This document shows positions 9,275 to 16,792 of a stretch of 64,000 nt of DNA, one piece after another (the stretch's first letter is position 1; every line of letters starts with the position of its first letter). Position numbers and translations under genes: made by a program. The notes below the pieces were generated by a model. It had not been told where the DNA came from. It saw nothing but the letters and a program-made list of their open reading frames with translations, and searched no databases. The stretch comes from Sphingomonas sp. 35-24ZXX (GTDB taxonomy: Bacteria > Pseudomonadota > Alphaproteobacteria > Sphingomonadales > Sphingomonadaceae): positions 434,001-498,000 of the forward strand of contig NZ_JROG01000004.1 of the NCBI RefSeq assembly GCF_000786215.1. The letters are read 5' to 3'.

Positions 9275-10084
9275 TTATCCTTCAACGGGCTGGCGCAGGA
9301 CCTGCAACGCGGATGGTGCAATGGCAATGAGGCCCATCGCCTCGAACTGCCGCAACCACCCTTCCATCGGCCAGAAACCCCAGCGGTCGCGAAAGAGCTG
9401 CGCGTTGCGCACAATATCGCCAAAATGCTGCAATGGTGGATCGGGGCTGGGATGATACTGGTGGAAAGCGCCGGGGCCGCCCATGAACAGAAGCGGCAGC
9501 TGGGCCGCAGTGGCACGAAAACCGAAATCGGTGTCTTCGCCGCCATAGCCCAGATACGCTTCGTCAAAGCCGCCCAGTGCCTCGAACCGCGTGCGGCGGA
9601 TGCCGAACGCCAGCGACCAGAACAACCCCGGATTGGGCTCGGCGCGCAGGCCTTCTGGGGGGAAGTCGCGCACGGGATGCGGCTTGCCCCGCGCTGCCAG
9701 ATCCGCCTCGTCCCAGCGCGCGCGCGCATCATCGGGGCCAAGATAGAGGATTTCGGCGCAGATCAGCGCATCGGTCTGCTCCAGGGCCTTGTCCATGGTT
9801 CCGACCAGCGCGCGCATCGGAATGCAATCGACATCGAGAAACAGCAGGTTGTCGCTGCTGGCGTGGCGGGCAGCCAGATTGCGCGCCTCGGCCAACGGCA
9901 GGTGCTCGGTCGCCAGCCTCAGGACGTGGACGGGAAAGTCGGTATCGGACAGCGCGATCGGGCGATCGCTGGCCATGTCGATCATGATGAGCTCTGCCGG
10001 CGGGCAGATGCTGCGGCGCAGCCCTTCGACCAGTTGCGCCAGATGCCCGGCGCGGTTGCGCACGATCGTGAGGACCGAGATCAT
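9275..10084 (-). CDS. GT-A glycosyltransferase (family 2 with GT7-like C-terminal motif)
   Basis: A 269-residue cytoplasmic glycosyltransferase. The N-terminus MISVLTIVRNRAGHL is GT2-like. The metal/nucleotide DxD motif is in LFLDVDCIP at about residues 90-100. The C-terminal part carries GGFDEAYLGYGGEDTDF, the acceptor/catalytic motif of the galactosyltransferase (Glyco_transf_7C) group. Its ATG overlaps the upstream methyltransferase stop (ATGA), and it is the last gene of a seven-gene operon. It probably adds a hexose or N-acetylhexosamine to the operon's product. Donor and acceptor are unknown. Confidence 0.85.
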   Translation of the reverse strand: MISVLTIVRNRAGHLAQLVEGLRRSICPPAELIMIDMASDRPIALSDTDFPVHVLRLATEHLPLAEARNLAARHASSDNLLFLDVDCIPMRALVGTMDKALEQTDALICAEILYLGPDDARARWDEADLAARGKPHPVRDFPPEGLRAEPNPGLFWSLAFGIRRTRFEALGGFDEAYLGYGGEDTDFGFRATAAQLPLLFMGGPGAFHQYHPSPDPPLQHFGDIVRNAQLFRDRWGFWPMEGWLRQFEAMGLIAIAPSALQVLRQPVEG

Positions 10085-10668
10085 GCGCCCATCCGCCAGA
10101 GATCGAGCCGATATTCGGGCTGGCGGTCGGCCTGCACGAGCACGATGCGCTCGGCGAGCATCGCGTGCAGCTTCTGCACGGCGCCGTCGCCGGATTGCGG
10201 ATAGTCGGTTTCCCCCGTCCAGTGCACCAGCAGCAGTTCGCCTCCGGTGATCACAGCGCTGGCTATCCAGTCGGCGGCGCGCTGCAGATCGGTATCGTCC
10301 CAATAATAGGCCACTTCGGAGAGCAGCAGCAGATCGAACGCGCTGTCTGCAGGGGTCTGCCGGGGGAACTCGATCCGCTCGAAGGTGACCTGAGGCAGGC
10401 GGCTGCAGCGTGCGCGCGCCAGATCCAGTGCGGTTTGGCTGACATCGATTGCCAGCAGCCGCTCGCAATACGGCGCCAGCTGTGCGGTCAGCACGCCGTT
10501 GGCGCAGCCGATCTCCAGCGCGCGGTCGAAACGGCGATCGCCCAGTGCCGCCAGCGTTTGCGCATATTTCGCCTGCTCATAGGCTCGGGTCTCGAAGCCC
10601 CAGGGGTCGGGCGTGTCACGGAACATCTGTTCGAAATAGTCCGCATCAAGGCTGGTCTGGTGCCGCAT
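10081..10668 (-). CDS. class I SAM-dependent methyltransferase, NodS-like
   Basis: A 195-residue methyltransferase. SAM-binding motif I is ALEIGCANG (about residues 50-58), followed by LLAIDVS. The N-terminal DADYFEQMF...DPWGF...YEQAKY pattern is characteristic of NodS-related enzymes, which N-methylate a deacetylated amino sugar in Nod-factor synthesis. The stop of the PIG-L gene lies one base before this start, and fusions of these two domains are, to my knowledge, annotated in other bacteria. Methylation of the amine freed by the deacetylase is therefore a reasonable inference, not shown by the sequence itself. Confidence 0.82.
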   Translation of the reverse strand: MRHQTSLDADYFEQMFRDTPDPWGFETRAYEQAKYAQTLAALGDRRFDRALEIGCANGVLTAQLAPYCERLLAIDVSQTALDLARARCSRLPQVTFERIEFPRQTPADSAFDLLLLSEVAYYWDDTDLQRAADWIASAVITGGELLLVHWTGETDYPQSGDGAVQKLHAMLAERIVLVQADRQPEYRLDLWRMGA

Positions 10669-10669
10669 G

Positions 10670-11374
10670 TCAGTCTCCGGTGTGATACAGGATATCGGTG
10701 GTCGGCATGCGCCTGAAGGCGCGCGGCAGCCGGAACCCCGGACCTTGCGAGCTCCCAGTCTGGCTGCGATGCGCGGCCAGCGCGTGGCGGCGAAGCCCTG
10801 CCGGCATCGGTTGGGTGCGCAGCAGGGTGCTGCCACGCGGCAAGCGCCGCTCCCCCCAAACGATGTATTCCGCGACCTGCAAGGGGCGAGGGCTGGCATC
10901 GCGCACTGCATAGGCCAGCCGCGCGGCGGCGGCATGGTCGCAGTGCGGCTCGTGCAAGGCCGTCACCGCGATCGCATCCACCCGCTGTGCCGCGCACAGT
11001 GCCACCAGCCGCCGACAGGTGCGATCGAACAAGGGGTCACCCGGATGCGACGGCGCTGCATCGCGCCAGTCGAGGTGGAGCGTATCGACCGTTTCGCCCG
11101 CCAGCCGCCGCAATGCCAGCGCTGCCTCACGCTTGCGGGTGGCGATCAGGTTGCGGCCCGCGCCGGCAGGGTGCGAGCCCGAGCCATCGGTGAGATAGGC
11201 AATCCCGGCCAGACGCCTTTCGCGCGCGGTCTGGTGGATCAGGGCGCCTGCACCCAATGTCTCGTCATCAGGATGAGGCGCGATCACCAGCCAGCGCAAA
11301 GCCCGCCAGGGCTTGGCCGAGAGGCTGGCGGCGCGCAGCAGTCCGCTCACCACAGCCGGTCCGCCGGACCCCAT
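10670..11374 (-). CDS. PIG-L family deacetylase
   Basis: A 234-residue zinc-dependent N-deacetylase of the PIG-L/MshB/BshB fold. The metal motif APHPDDETLG gives His34 and Asp37, and HEPHCDHAAA gives His144/His147. Family members remove the acetyl group from GlcNAc in glycolipids or small glycosides. The ATG has GGAG eight bases upstream and lies 28 nt inside the previous gene; a GTG at 11350 that overlaps its stop (GTGA) is an alternative start. Its place between a flavoprotein and a methyltransferase points to amino-sugar tailoring. Confidence 0.87.
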   Translation of the reverse strand: MGSGGPAVVSGLLRAASLSAKPWRALRWLVIAPHPDDETLGAGALIHQTARERRLAGIAYLTDGSGSHPAGAGRNLIATRKREAALALRRLAGETVDTLHLDWRDAAPSHPGDPLFDRTCRRLVALCAAQRVDAIAVTALHEPHCDHAAAARLAYAVRDASPRPLQVAEYIVWGERRLPRGSTLLRTQPMPAGLRRHALAAHRSQTGSSQGPGFRLPRAFRRMPTTDILYHTGD

Positions 11375-12474
11375 GGGTCACGCTCCAGCCATGCCTGAGC
11401 CGCGCAATCGCGCGCATAATCGGGCCCGGCCTGGCGCAGATACAGGCTGAGATCACGGCTGATCTTGTCGATCCGCGTCCCATCCAGCGCACTATAGGTG
11501 CCGGTGATCCGCGCTGCGGCCTCGATCATGTCCAGCCCCGCGCGCTCCACGATCCCGCGCGTCATCTGCGCGAACGCCGGTCCATCGGGATCCTGCGACG
11601 CGGCGCGCAGTGCGCATTCGCGGACCCACAGATAGGCGGTGCGGGCGGAAGCCACGGCGTCGGCGAACCGTGCACGCTGCACCGGGTCCTCGCGTGCGGC
11701 AGGGCGCATGGCCTTGCGGATTTCGGTGAGCAATCCCTCGATTCCGCCCAGCTGGACCGCAGTGAACCGCCACGCGCCAGCCGTGAACCGTGGGTCGCGG
11801 TGGTAATCGCCACCTTCCCCCAGGCAATCCTCCGGCGCTATGGCAAGCCCGTCCAGCGCATAGCTGCCGCTGCCGGTGGCGCGCATCCCGCGCACACGCC
11901 ATTGCGACAGATCGGCGCGCTCGCGGTCGTCGGCGCGCACGATCACCAGCTGTGCGTCTCCATCCGGCCGGCGGGCCGTGATCAGGGCATGGGAATTGCC
12001 GCCCGCGCCGGTAGCGAACGACTTGGCGCCTTCGAGCACATGGCCGCTTTGCGTTTCGAGAATCGCGACCCCTGGGGGTGGCTCGGTGGCCCACACGCCG
12101 TAGATCGCACCGGTGCCCAGGGCCCGCTTGAGCGCATGCAGCTGCACCGTCGAGCCATACCAGCCGAACAGCAGCATGGCGTTGACATGCCCCTCGTAAA
12201 GCCTGCCGACGCTGAGGTCAGCGCGCCCGATGATCCTCAGGACATCGAGCATCGCCAGATGGCGCTGATCCTCGTCGCGGAAAGGCTCGCCGCCGCTGGC
12301 CACCGGCGCGAAGGTGCGGTGCAGCCCCGAGCGCACGATCTGCGCGATACTGTCGGCGGGATAGACTGGCGCTGCATCATAGCGCGCACCGAGCTCCGCC
12401 AGATTGTCGGCAATGCCCATCGCTGCGGCGACGCAATCTGGGCCTGCCGGGACGGACGCGCTGGCCAAGGTCAT
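11347..12474 (-). CDS. acyl-CoA-dehydrogenase-fold flavoprotein lacking the usual catalytic Glu
   Basis: A 375-residue protein of the acyl-CoA dehydrogenase superfamily. N-terminal helices are followed by a middle beta region (WATEPPPGVAILETQSG, LEGAKSFATGAG) and C-terminal helices with KISRDLSLYLRQAG. Anchoring that RD (R340-D341) by eye on the RD of medium-chain acyl-CoA dehydrogenase puts Ala349 where that enzyme has its base Glu376. A plain beta-oxidation role is thus doubtful. Related folds include amino-sugar N-oxygenases and hydroxylases, which would fit next to a deacetylase. Some dehydrogenases place the Glu elsewhere, so this stays open. The start overlaps the preceding stop (ATGA). 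Confidence 0.75.
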   Translation of the reverse strand: MTLASASVPAGPDCVAAAMGIADNLAELGARYDAAPVYPADSIAQIVRSGLHRTFAPVASGGEPFRDEDQRHLAMLDVLRIIGRADLSVGRLYEGHVNAMLLFGWYGSTVQLHALKRALGTGAIYGVWATEPPPGVAILETQSGHVLEGAKSFATGAGGNSHALITARRPDGDAQLVIVRADDRERADLSQWRVRGMRATGSGSYALDGLAIAPEDCLGEGGDYHRDPRFTAGAWRFTAVQLGGIEGLLTEIRKAMRPAAREDPVQRARFADAVASARTAYLWVRECALRAASQDPDGPAFAQMTRGIVERAGLDMIEAAARITGTYSALDGTRIDKISRDLSLYLRQAGPDYARDCAAQAWLERDPWGPADRLW

Positions 12475-13508
12475 GCCGCCAGCTCCTGCGCGATCCATGT
12501 GAGGGCGTGCGCCTCAAGCCAGCGGGCAAGCTTCGTTGCCGCCTGCGGATCGCGCAGCGCGCGGCGTCCTTCCGGGGCCAGCGCTCGCGCCGCGGCAAGG
12601 GTTGCAGGCCATTCGTGCGCATCCGGCCAGGCCGGGCGGACGATGGCAGCGCCCATGCGCTGCAGCCCCGAGGCGGTGGCATGCTGTTCGCCGAAAGGTC
12701 GCGGCTCGGGGATGCAGACGAAGGGGCGATCAGCGGCCATGACCAGGGCGACGACCCCGTCGCCCGCTGCGCCGACCACCACCGAAGCTTTCGCCACCTC
12801 GTTGGCCATCGCATCGGTCCAGCCGGCGAACACCAGGTTACCCGGGCAATCTGATGGTGCCGGGAGGTTTCCGACAACCCTCCAGGTATGGTCCGGGCAG
12901 GCGCGGGCGGCGTCGGCGATGGCCGCAGCCGTCAGCGATGTCCCGCCTTCGCCGACGATCACGAGCACGGTGTCACGGGGAGCGCCCGGCGCAGCGAGGG
13001 CAGGGCTCAGCCCCGGCGCGTAATAGGTCTTGGCGCGGACCCAGTCGGGAGTCGAGGGATCCTCCATGGCCTGCGCGAAGGGCGCGATCAGCGCCTGCGC
13101 GCCGCGAAACGCCTCCAGATGCGCCGGGTCGCTGCGCTGGCCATTCAAGCGCACATAGAGCACGGGAACCGAGGCCAGCCGCGCCAGCATGGCGACTTCC
13201 ACCGACACATCGACGATCATCAGCAGCGGCCGGGCGTGCGCGATCCATTCGCTGATGCGGGCGACACGGCTGCGGATGCCATCATGGTCGAGCGGGGCGT
13301 AATGCAACGTGTTCGGGCGGTTGGCAGCCTGATCCCGGCCATCGAAACCATCGCCGAGCCGATCATCTGCAAGCACGATGCCCTCTGCGCCGATCCGGCT
13401 GCCGAGCAGCGTCACAGGCAAGGATGTCGCCTCGCGGATCACCCGCGCGCGGGTCAGGTGCCCGGCGCCGTGATGATGGACGTAATAGCCGATCGGGCGC
13501 TCGGTCAT
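12471..13508 (-). CDS. GT-B glycosyltransferase, MurG/GT28-like
   Basis: A 345-residue GT-B fold enzyme. The N-terminal GYYVHHHGAGHLTRA is a nucleotide-sugar glycosyltransferase start with the glycine/His loop seen in MurG-like proteins. The C-terminal half has VVGAAGDGVVALVMAADRPF and then PRPFGEQHATA, matching the donor-binding 'abandoned cap / E-Q' region of GT28 enzymes. No signal peptide or membrane helix is seen, so it is probably a peripheral cytoplasmic enzyme. It overlaps both neighbours by 4 nt (ATGA). Donor sugar and acceptor are unknown. Confidence 0.8.
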   Translation of the reverse strand: MTERPIGYYVHHHGAGHLTRARVIREATSLPVTLLGSRIGAEGIVLADDRLGDGFDGRDQAANRPNTLHYAPLDHDGIRSRVARISEWIAHARPLLMIVDVSVEVAMLARLASVPVLYVRLNGQRSDPAHLEAFRGAQALIAPFAQAMEDPSTPDWVRAKTYYAPGLSPALAAPGAPRDTVLVIVGEGGTSLTAAAIADAARACPDHTWRVVGNLPAPSDCPGNLVFAGWTDAMANEVAKASVVVGAAGDGVVALVMAADRPFVCIPEPRPFGEQHATASGLQRMGAAIVRPAWPDAHEWPATLAAARALAPEGRRALRDPQAATKLARWLEAHALTWIAQELAA

Positions 13509-14437
13509 GCCATCACCGCCAGCTCCATATCGTGCGGCATCGGTGGCAGCATGGCCTCGTCGCGCACCATGTCGGCGGGGCTCGCCGAGCGCGCGCGCAT
13601 CCCGCGCCGCCATTCGGCGCGAGCACGCCAGTGGTCGAAATCGGGCATCAGCAAAGGGGTGTCGGCTCCGACGTCGATCAGGCGCGCCATGTCGTCGGCC
13701 ATGCCGCCTGCCGCGCGACCATCGCATCGGGGCGAGACATAGACCCAGACATCGGACGGATGCGCGATCCGAGCGCCACGCGCCAGCGCTGCCATCACCA
13801 GCCCGCGATCCTCGCCGCTGGCGATCCGGGGCACCCCGCCCGATGCACGGTAGGCAGCTAGTGTGATCGCCAGGCTGGCGCCGGTATGGTCGCCGTGCCG
13901 CGGGGGCAGGTCCCAGGCTATCGGATCGACCGCATCCTCGATCGCGCGCACCTGTTCCCAATAGCGATCCAGCGCCTCGCGCAGCATCGCGGCATGCGCG
14001 GGCAAAGGTTCGTCGGGATCGATGACGATGCGACCGCCCACCAGATCGACGCCGCGCGCTATGCCCGCCGCGATCGCCGACAGCCAGTGCGAGGGGGGCC
14101 GCGCATCGGCGTCGGTGCTGACCAGGATGGCATGGTCATTGTCGGCGAGCAATCGGGCACCGCGGTCCATCGCAAGCCGTCGTGCCGATCCGGCATGCGC
14201 CTCGCCCGGTGGGAACTGGACGTCGGTCACATCGATGCTCAGCCGTCCAGCATAGTCGGCCCGGCATCGCTCGAGCACCACAAGGCTGGCGTCGGTCGAG
14301 TTGTTGACGACGATGGCGACCTGGATGGGTCCGGGAACATCCTGCGCTGCCAGGGCGTTCAACAGCATCGGCAGGCGGTCTGCCTCGTTGCGCGCCGGCA
14401 CGCACACGCACAGCGGGGTGGCACCTGGATCACCCAT
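13505..14437 (-). CDS. glycosyltransferase family 2
   Basis: A 310-residue GT-A glycosyltransferase. It opens with CVCVPARNEADRLPMLLNAL and carries the catalytic/metal motif in VSTDADARPPSHW (about residues 105-118). The acceptor region includes GGRIVIDPDEP and HGDHTGASLAIT. No membrane segment is visible, so it is not a processive membrane synthase. The start lies 8 nt inside the end of the preceding GT4 gene. It is the second of four glycosyltransferases in the operon, implying an oligosaccharide of several residues. Confidence 0.85.
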   Translation of the reverse strand: MGDPGATPLCVCVPARNEADRLPMLLNALAAQDVPGPIQVAIVVNNSTDASLVVLERCRADYAGRLSIDVTDVQFPPGEAHAGSARRLAMDRGARLLADNDHAILVSTDADARPPSHWLSAIAAGIARGVDLVGGRIVIDPDEPLPAHAAMLREALDRYWEQVRAIEDAVDPIAWDLPPRHGDHTGASLAITLAAYRASGGVPRIASGEDRGLVMAALARGARIAHPSDVWVYVSPRCDGRAAGGMADDMARLIDVGADTPLLMPDFDHWRARAEWRRGMRARSASPADMVRDEAMLPPMPHDMELAVMA

Positions 14438-15569
14438 GGATCATGGCCGCAAGGGAGGCGCTGACAGGCTGACCCGGATAGGGCTCGTCGCGCGGGGGCG
14501 GCACGGCTTGCGCGCGCATCCGGCGGATCATGTGCGCATAGATCGCCTCATAGCCATCGATCATCTTTTCGGCATCGCAGATCGCAAAGGCCCGGGCGCG
14601 GCAGGCGCGCCGATCAAGCTGCATCGCGGCCAGCGCGGCCAGCGCGAGAGAGCCGGAATCGCCGGGCGTTGCCAGCACGCCGGAGCGTGAATCGATGATC
14701 TCTGGGATGGCGCCGCGCGCAAAAGCTGCCACCGGAACGCCGCATGCCAAAGCCTCGGCCACCACCAGCCCATAGGGCTCGTCCCACATCGGCGAGCACA
14801 GGAAGGCCCGCGCCCCGCCGATCAGACTGGCCAGATCCGCGTGCGCCAGATGACCTTCATACCGGGCATAGCTCCCCAGCCGAGGTCCGATCTCGTCGCG
14901 GAAATAGCCCTCGGCGTGCGCGGGACCGGCAATCCGCAGCGGCAGCCCCACCTGCCGGGCCGCATCCATCGCCAGATGCAGGCCTTTTTCGGGGACGATC
15001 CGCCCGTACCAGACCAGATAGGGGTCGGCATCGGCAAACGGCCGGAAGGCAAATCGGTCAAGATCGATGCCGTTCGGAATCACCGCATCGAGCAGGCGGA
15101 CGTGCGCCCATTGCCGCTCGATCGATTGCGACACGCCGACCAGCGCATGGTTCGTCGTATCGCTCAGCCGGACACCGCTTTCCAGCCAGCAGAACGGCGG
15201 GGTGTGCAGCGTGGTGACCATCGGCACCGGGAGCGCATCGGCCATCGACACCGGCAGATAATGCAGCGAATTGTTCTGGATGATGTCGAAATTGCGCGTG
15301 CGAAGGCTGTTCATCAGCGAGAGATAGGCGTGGTGCTCGCGGAAGAAGGCAATGTCGCTGGCTTCCGCGAGGCCGACCTCGGCGATCGCGGTCTCTGAGC
15401 AGATCGCCTCCAGGCCAAGATCGGGATCGGACCTCACGGTGGCGAAAAGGGTGACATCGTGCCCGCGCTGGCGCAACATTCTTGCCAGCTGGAACGTGTG
15501 CATCTCCAGACCCCCGGCAAAGGGTTCGGCGATCGGGTGCTTGAGATGGGAAATGATGCCGATACGCAA
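14430..15569 (-). CDS. glycosyltransferase family 4, first gene of the operon
   Basis: A 379-residue GT-B enzyme of family 4. The N-terminal GIISHLKHPIAEPFAGGLE has the acceptor-side glycine loop; the C-terminal half has WYGRIVPEKGLHLAM and the EX7E motif in WDEPYGLVVAEAL. The start is TTG with GGGAG nine bases upstream; no in-frame ATG is near and the fold begins immediately. It is the promoter-proximal gene of the seven-gene operon, transcribed away from ku. GT4 enzymes with this start are often involved in surface or lipid-linked saccharides; the product here is unknown. Confidence 0.86.
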   Translation of the reverse strand: MRIGIISHLKHPIAEPFAGGLEMHTFQLARMLRQRGHDVTLFATVRSDPDLGLEAICSETAIAEVGLAEASDIAFFREHHAYLSLMNSLRTRNFDIIQNNSLHYLPVSMADALPVPMVTTLHTPPFCWLESGVRLSDTTNHALVGVSQSIERQWAHVRLLDAVIPNGIDLDRFAFRPFADADPYLVWYGRIVPEKGLHLAMDAARQVGLPLRIAGPAHAEGYFRDEIGPRLGSYARYEGHLAHADLASLIGGARAFLCSPMWDEPYGLVVAEALACGVPVAAFARGAIPEIIDSRSGVLATPGDSGSLALAALAAMQLDRRACRARAFAICDAEKMIDGYEAIYAHMIRRMRAQAVPPPRDEPYPGQPVSASLAAMIHG

Positions 15570-15921
15570 CCCTGGAAACTCCCGAAATCGATATCCTGGA
15601 CCCGCGGTCAGCGCCGAACCGGTGCGTGCAACCGTCGCCGCCGGTCACGCTTCACCGCACTGATACGCAACTGTTGGGGGCCGGAATTGCTGGCGCATGT
15701 AATCAAGACGATACCTGTGAACGGGGGATTGGTTGCGTGGCGACGAAAGCCGCGATCCGGCGATCCGGTGCCAGCTCAGGCGGATGCCCCGATCACGATT
15801 CAGGCCCATGGCCAAAGTGCATTTGCGTCCTGTGCATAGGGGTTTGCTGCTGCCAGGGCGCGTTGTGGGAACCTGTCCGGCGCTCGCGCATATGTGCGTT
15901 TCACGTCATTGCGAGAACACC
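15570..15921. other. divergent promoter region between glycosyltransferase operon and ku
   Basis: A 352-bp gap with no supported gene. It must hold promoters for the saccharide operon (leftward) and ku-ligD (rightward). An 8-bp tandem repeat, CGATCCGG twice, lies at 15753-15768. No SOS-type box or convincing -35/-10 pair was recognised. Confidence 0.5.
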
Positions 15922-16791
15922 ATGGCTGCACGCGCCTATTGGAAGGGACATATCCGCCTTGCGCTGGTGTCGATCCCCGTCGAAATCTATTCTGCGACCA
16001 AGTCCGGCGCGGCCGTCAGCTTCCGCCAGATCCACGAGCCGAGCGGCAAGCCGGTGAAGTACGAGAAGGTCGTGCCCGGCATCGGCGCGATCGACCATGA
16101 CGACATCGTCAAGGGCTTCGAGCTGTCGAAGGGCAATTACGTGCTGCTCGACGACGAGGAGATCGCGGCGGTCAAGCTGGAGAGCAAACGGACGCTCGAA
16201 CTCGTCCAGTTCGTGGACCGCGATGCGATCGACGTGCTCTATTACACCAAGCCCTATTATGTGGTTCCGGCAGACGATCTGGCGGAAGAGGCCTATATCG
16301 TGCTGCGCGAAGCGTTGAAGCGAACGAAGAAGGTGGGTCTGGGCCAGCTGTCGCTGCGCGGGCAGGAACAGCTGGTGGCGCTGCGCCCCTGTGGCCGCGG
16401 GCTGATCCTCGAGGTCCTGCGCTATGCCGACGAGGTGAACAAGGCGGCGGACTATTTCCGCGAGGTCGGATCGGCCAAGCCGGACAGCGACCTGCTCGAC
16501 CTTGCCGAAACGCTGATCAGCAACAAGTCCGGCGAATTCGACGCCAGCGATTACGAAAACCACTATGTAGATGCCCTCAAGCGGGTGATCGCCAAAAAGG
16601 CCAAGGCCAAGGGCAAGCGCGTTCTCGAGGATGTCGAGGAGCCGGGTGACAGCGGCAAGGGATCGAATGTCATCGATCTGATGGCGGCGCTCAAGGCCTC
16701 GGTCGACGGCAAGAAAAAGGCCGCACCCAAAAAGGCCGCTGCGCCCGAGAAGGCTCCGCCCAAAAAGGCGCCGGCGCGCAAGCGGGCCTGA
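15922..16791 (+). CDS. ku: non-homologous end-joining protein Ku
   Basis: A 289-residue bacterial Ku. It starts with the family signature ARAYWKGHIRLALVSIPVE and contains the beta-barrel core about 5-190 (RQIHEPSGKPVKYEKVVPG, YYVVPADDLAEEAY). It ends with a Lys/Ala/Pro-rich tail of about 30 residues (repeats of KKA, PKK) typical of the DNA-binding and LigD-recruiting C-terminus. Ku homodimers encircle broken DNA ends and load LigD. The ligD gene starts one base after this stop, so the two form the complete two-component repair system. The ATG directly precedes the conserved first strand, so the start is secure. Confidence 0.96.
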   Translation: MAARAYWKGHIRLALVSIPVEIYSATKSGAAVSFRQIHEPSGKPVKYEKVVPGIGAIDHDDIVKGFELSKGNYVLLDDEEIAAVKLESKRTLELVQFVDRDAIDVLYYTKPYYVVPADDLAEEAYIVLREALKRTKKVGLGQLSLRGQEQLVALRPCGRGLILEVLRYADEVNKAADYFREVGSAKPDSDLLDLAETLISNKSGEFDASDYENHYVDALKRVIAKKAKAKGKRVLEDVEEPGDSGKGSNVIDLMAALKASVDGKKKAAPKKAAAPEKAPPKKAPARKRA

Positions 16792-16792
16792 C

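Noticed and set aside
9112-9741. Open frame on the minus strand covering the gap after the glycosyltransferase
   Set aside because: It overlaps the glycosyltransferase gene in another frame, has no recognisable motif and no ribosome-binding site.
10670-11350. GTG start for the PIG-L deacetylase overlapping the previous stop (GTGA)
   Set aside because: The ATG at 11374 has a well-spaced GGAG; the GTG has none. Kept only as an alternative.
15753-15768. Tandem CGATCCGG repeat as a possible CRISPR or attachment site
   Set aside because: Two copies of 8 bp only, no spacers, no integrase or tRNA nearby.
15871-15905. GGAAC followed by CGTT upstream of ku, resembling an EcfG general-stress promoter
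   Set aside because: The spacing is 24 nt, whereas EcfG promoters have about 16-17 nt; treated as chance.
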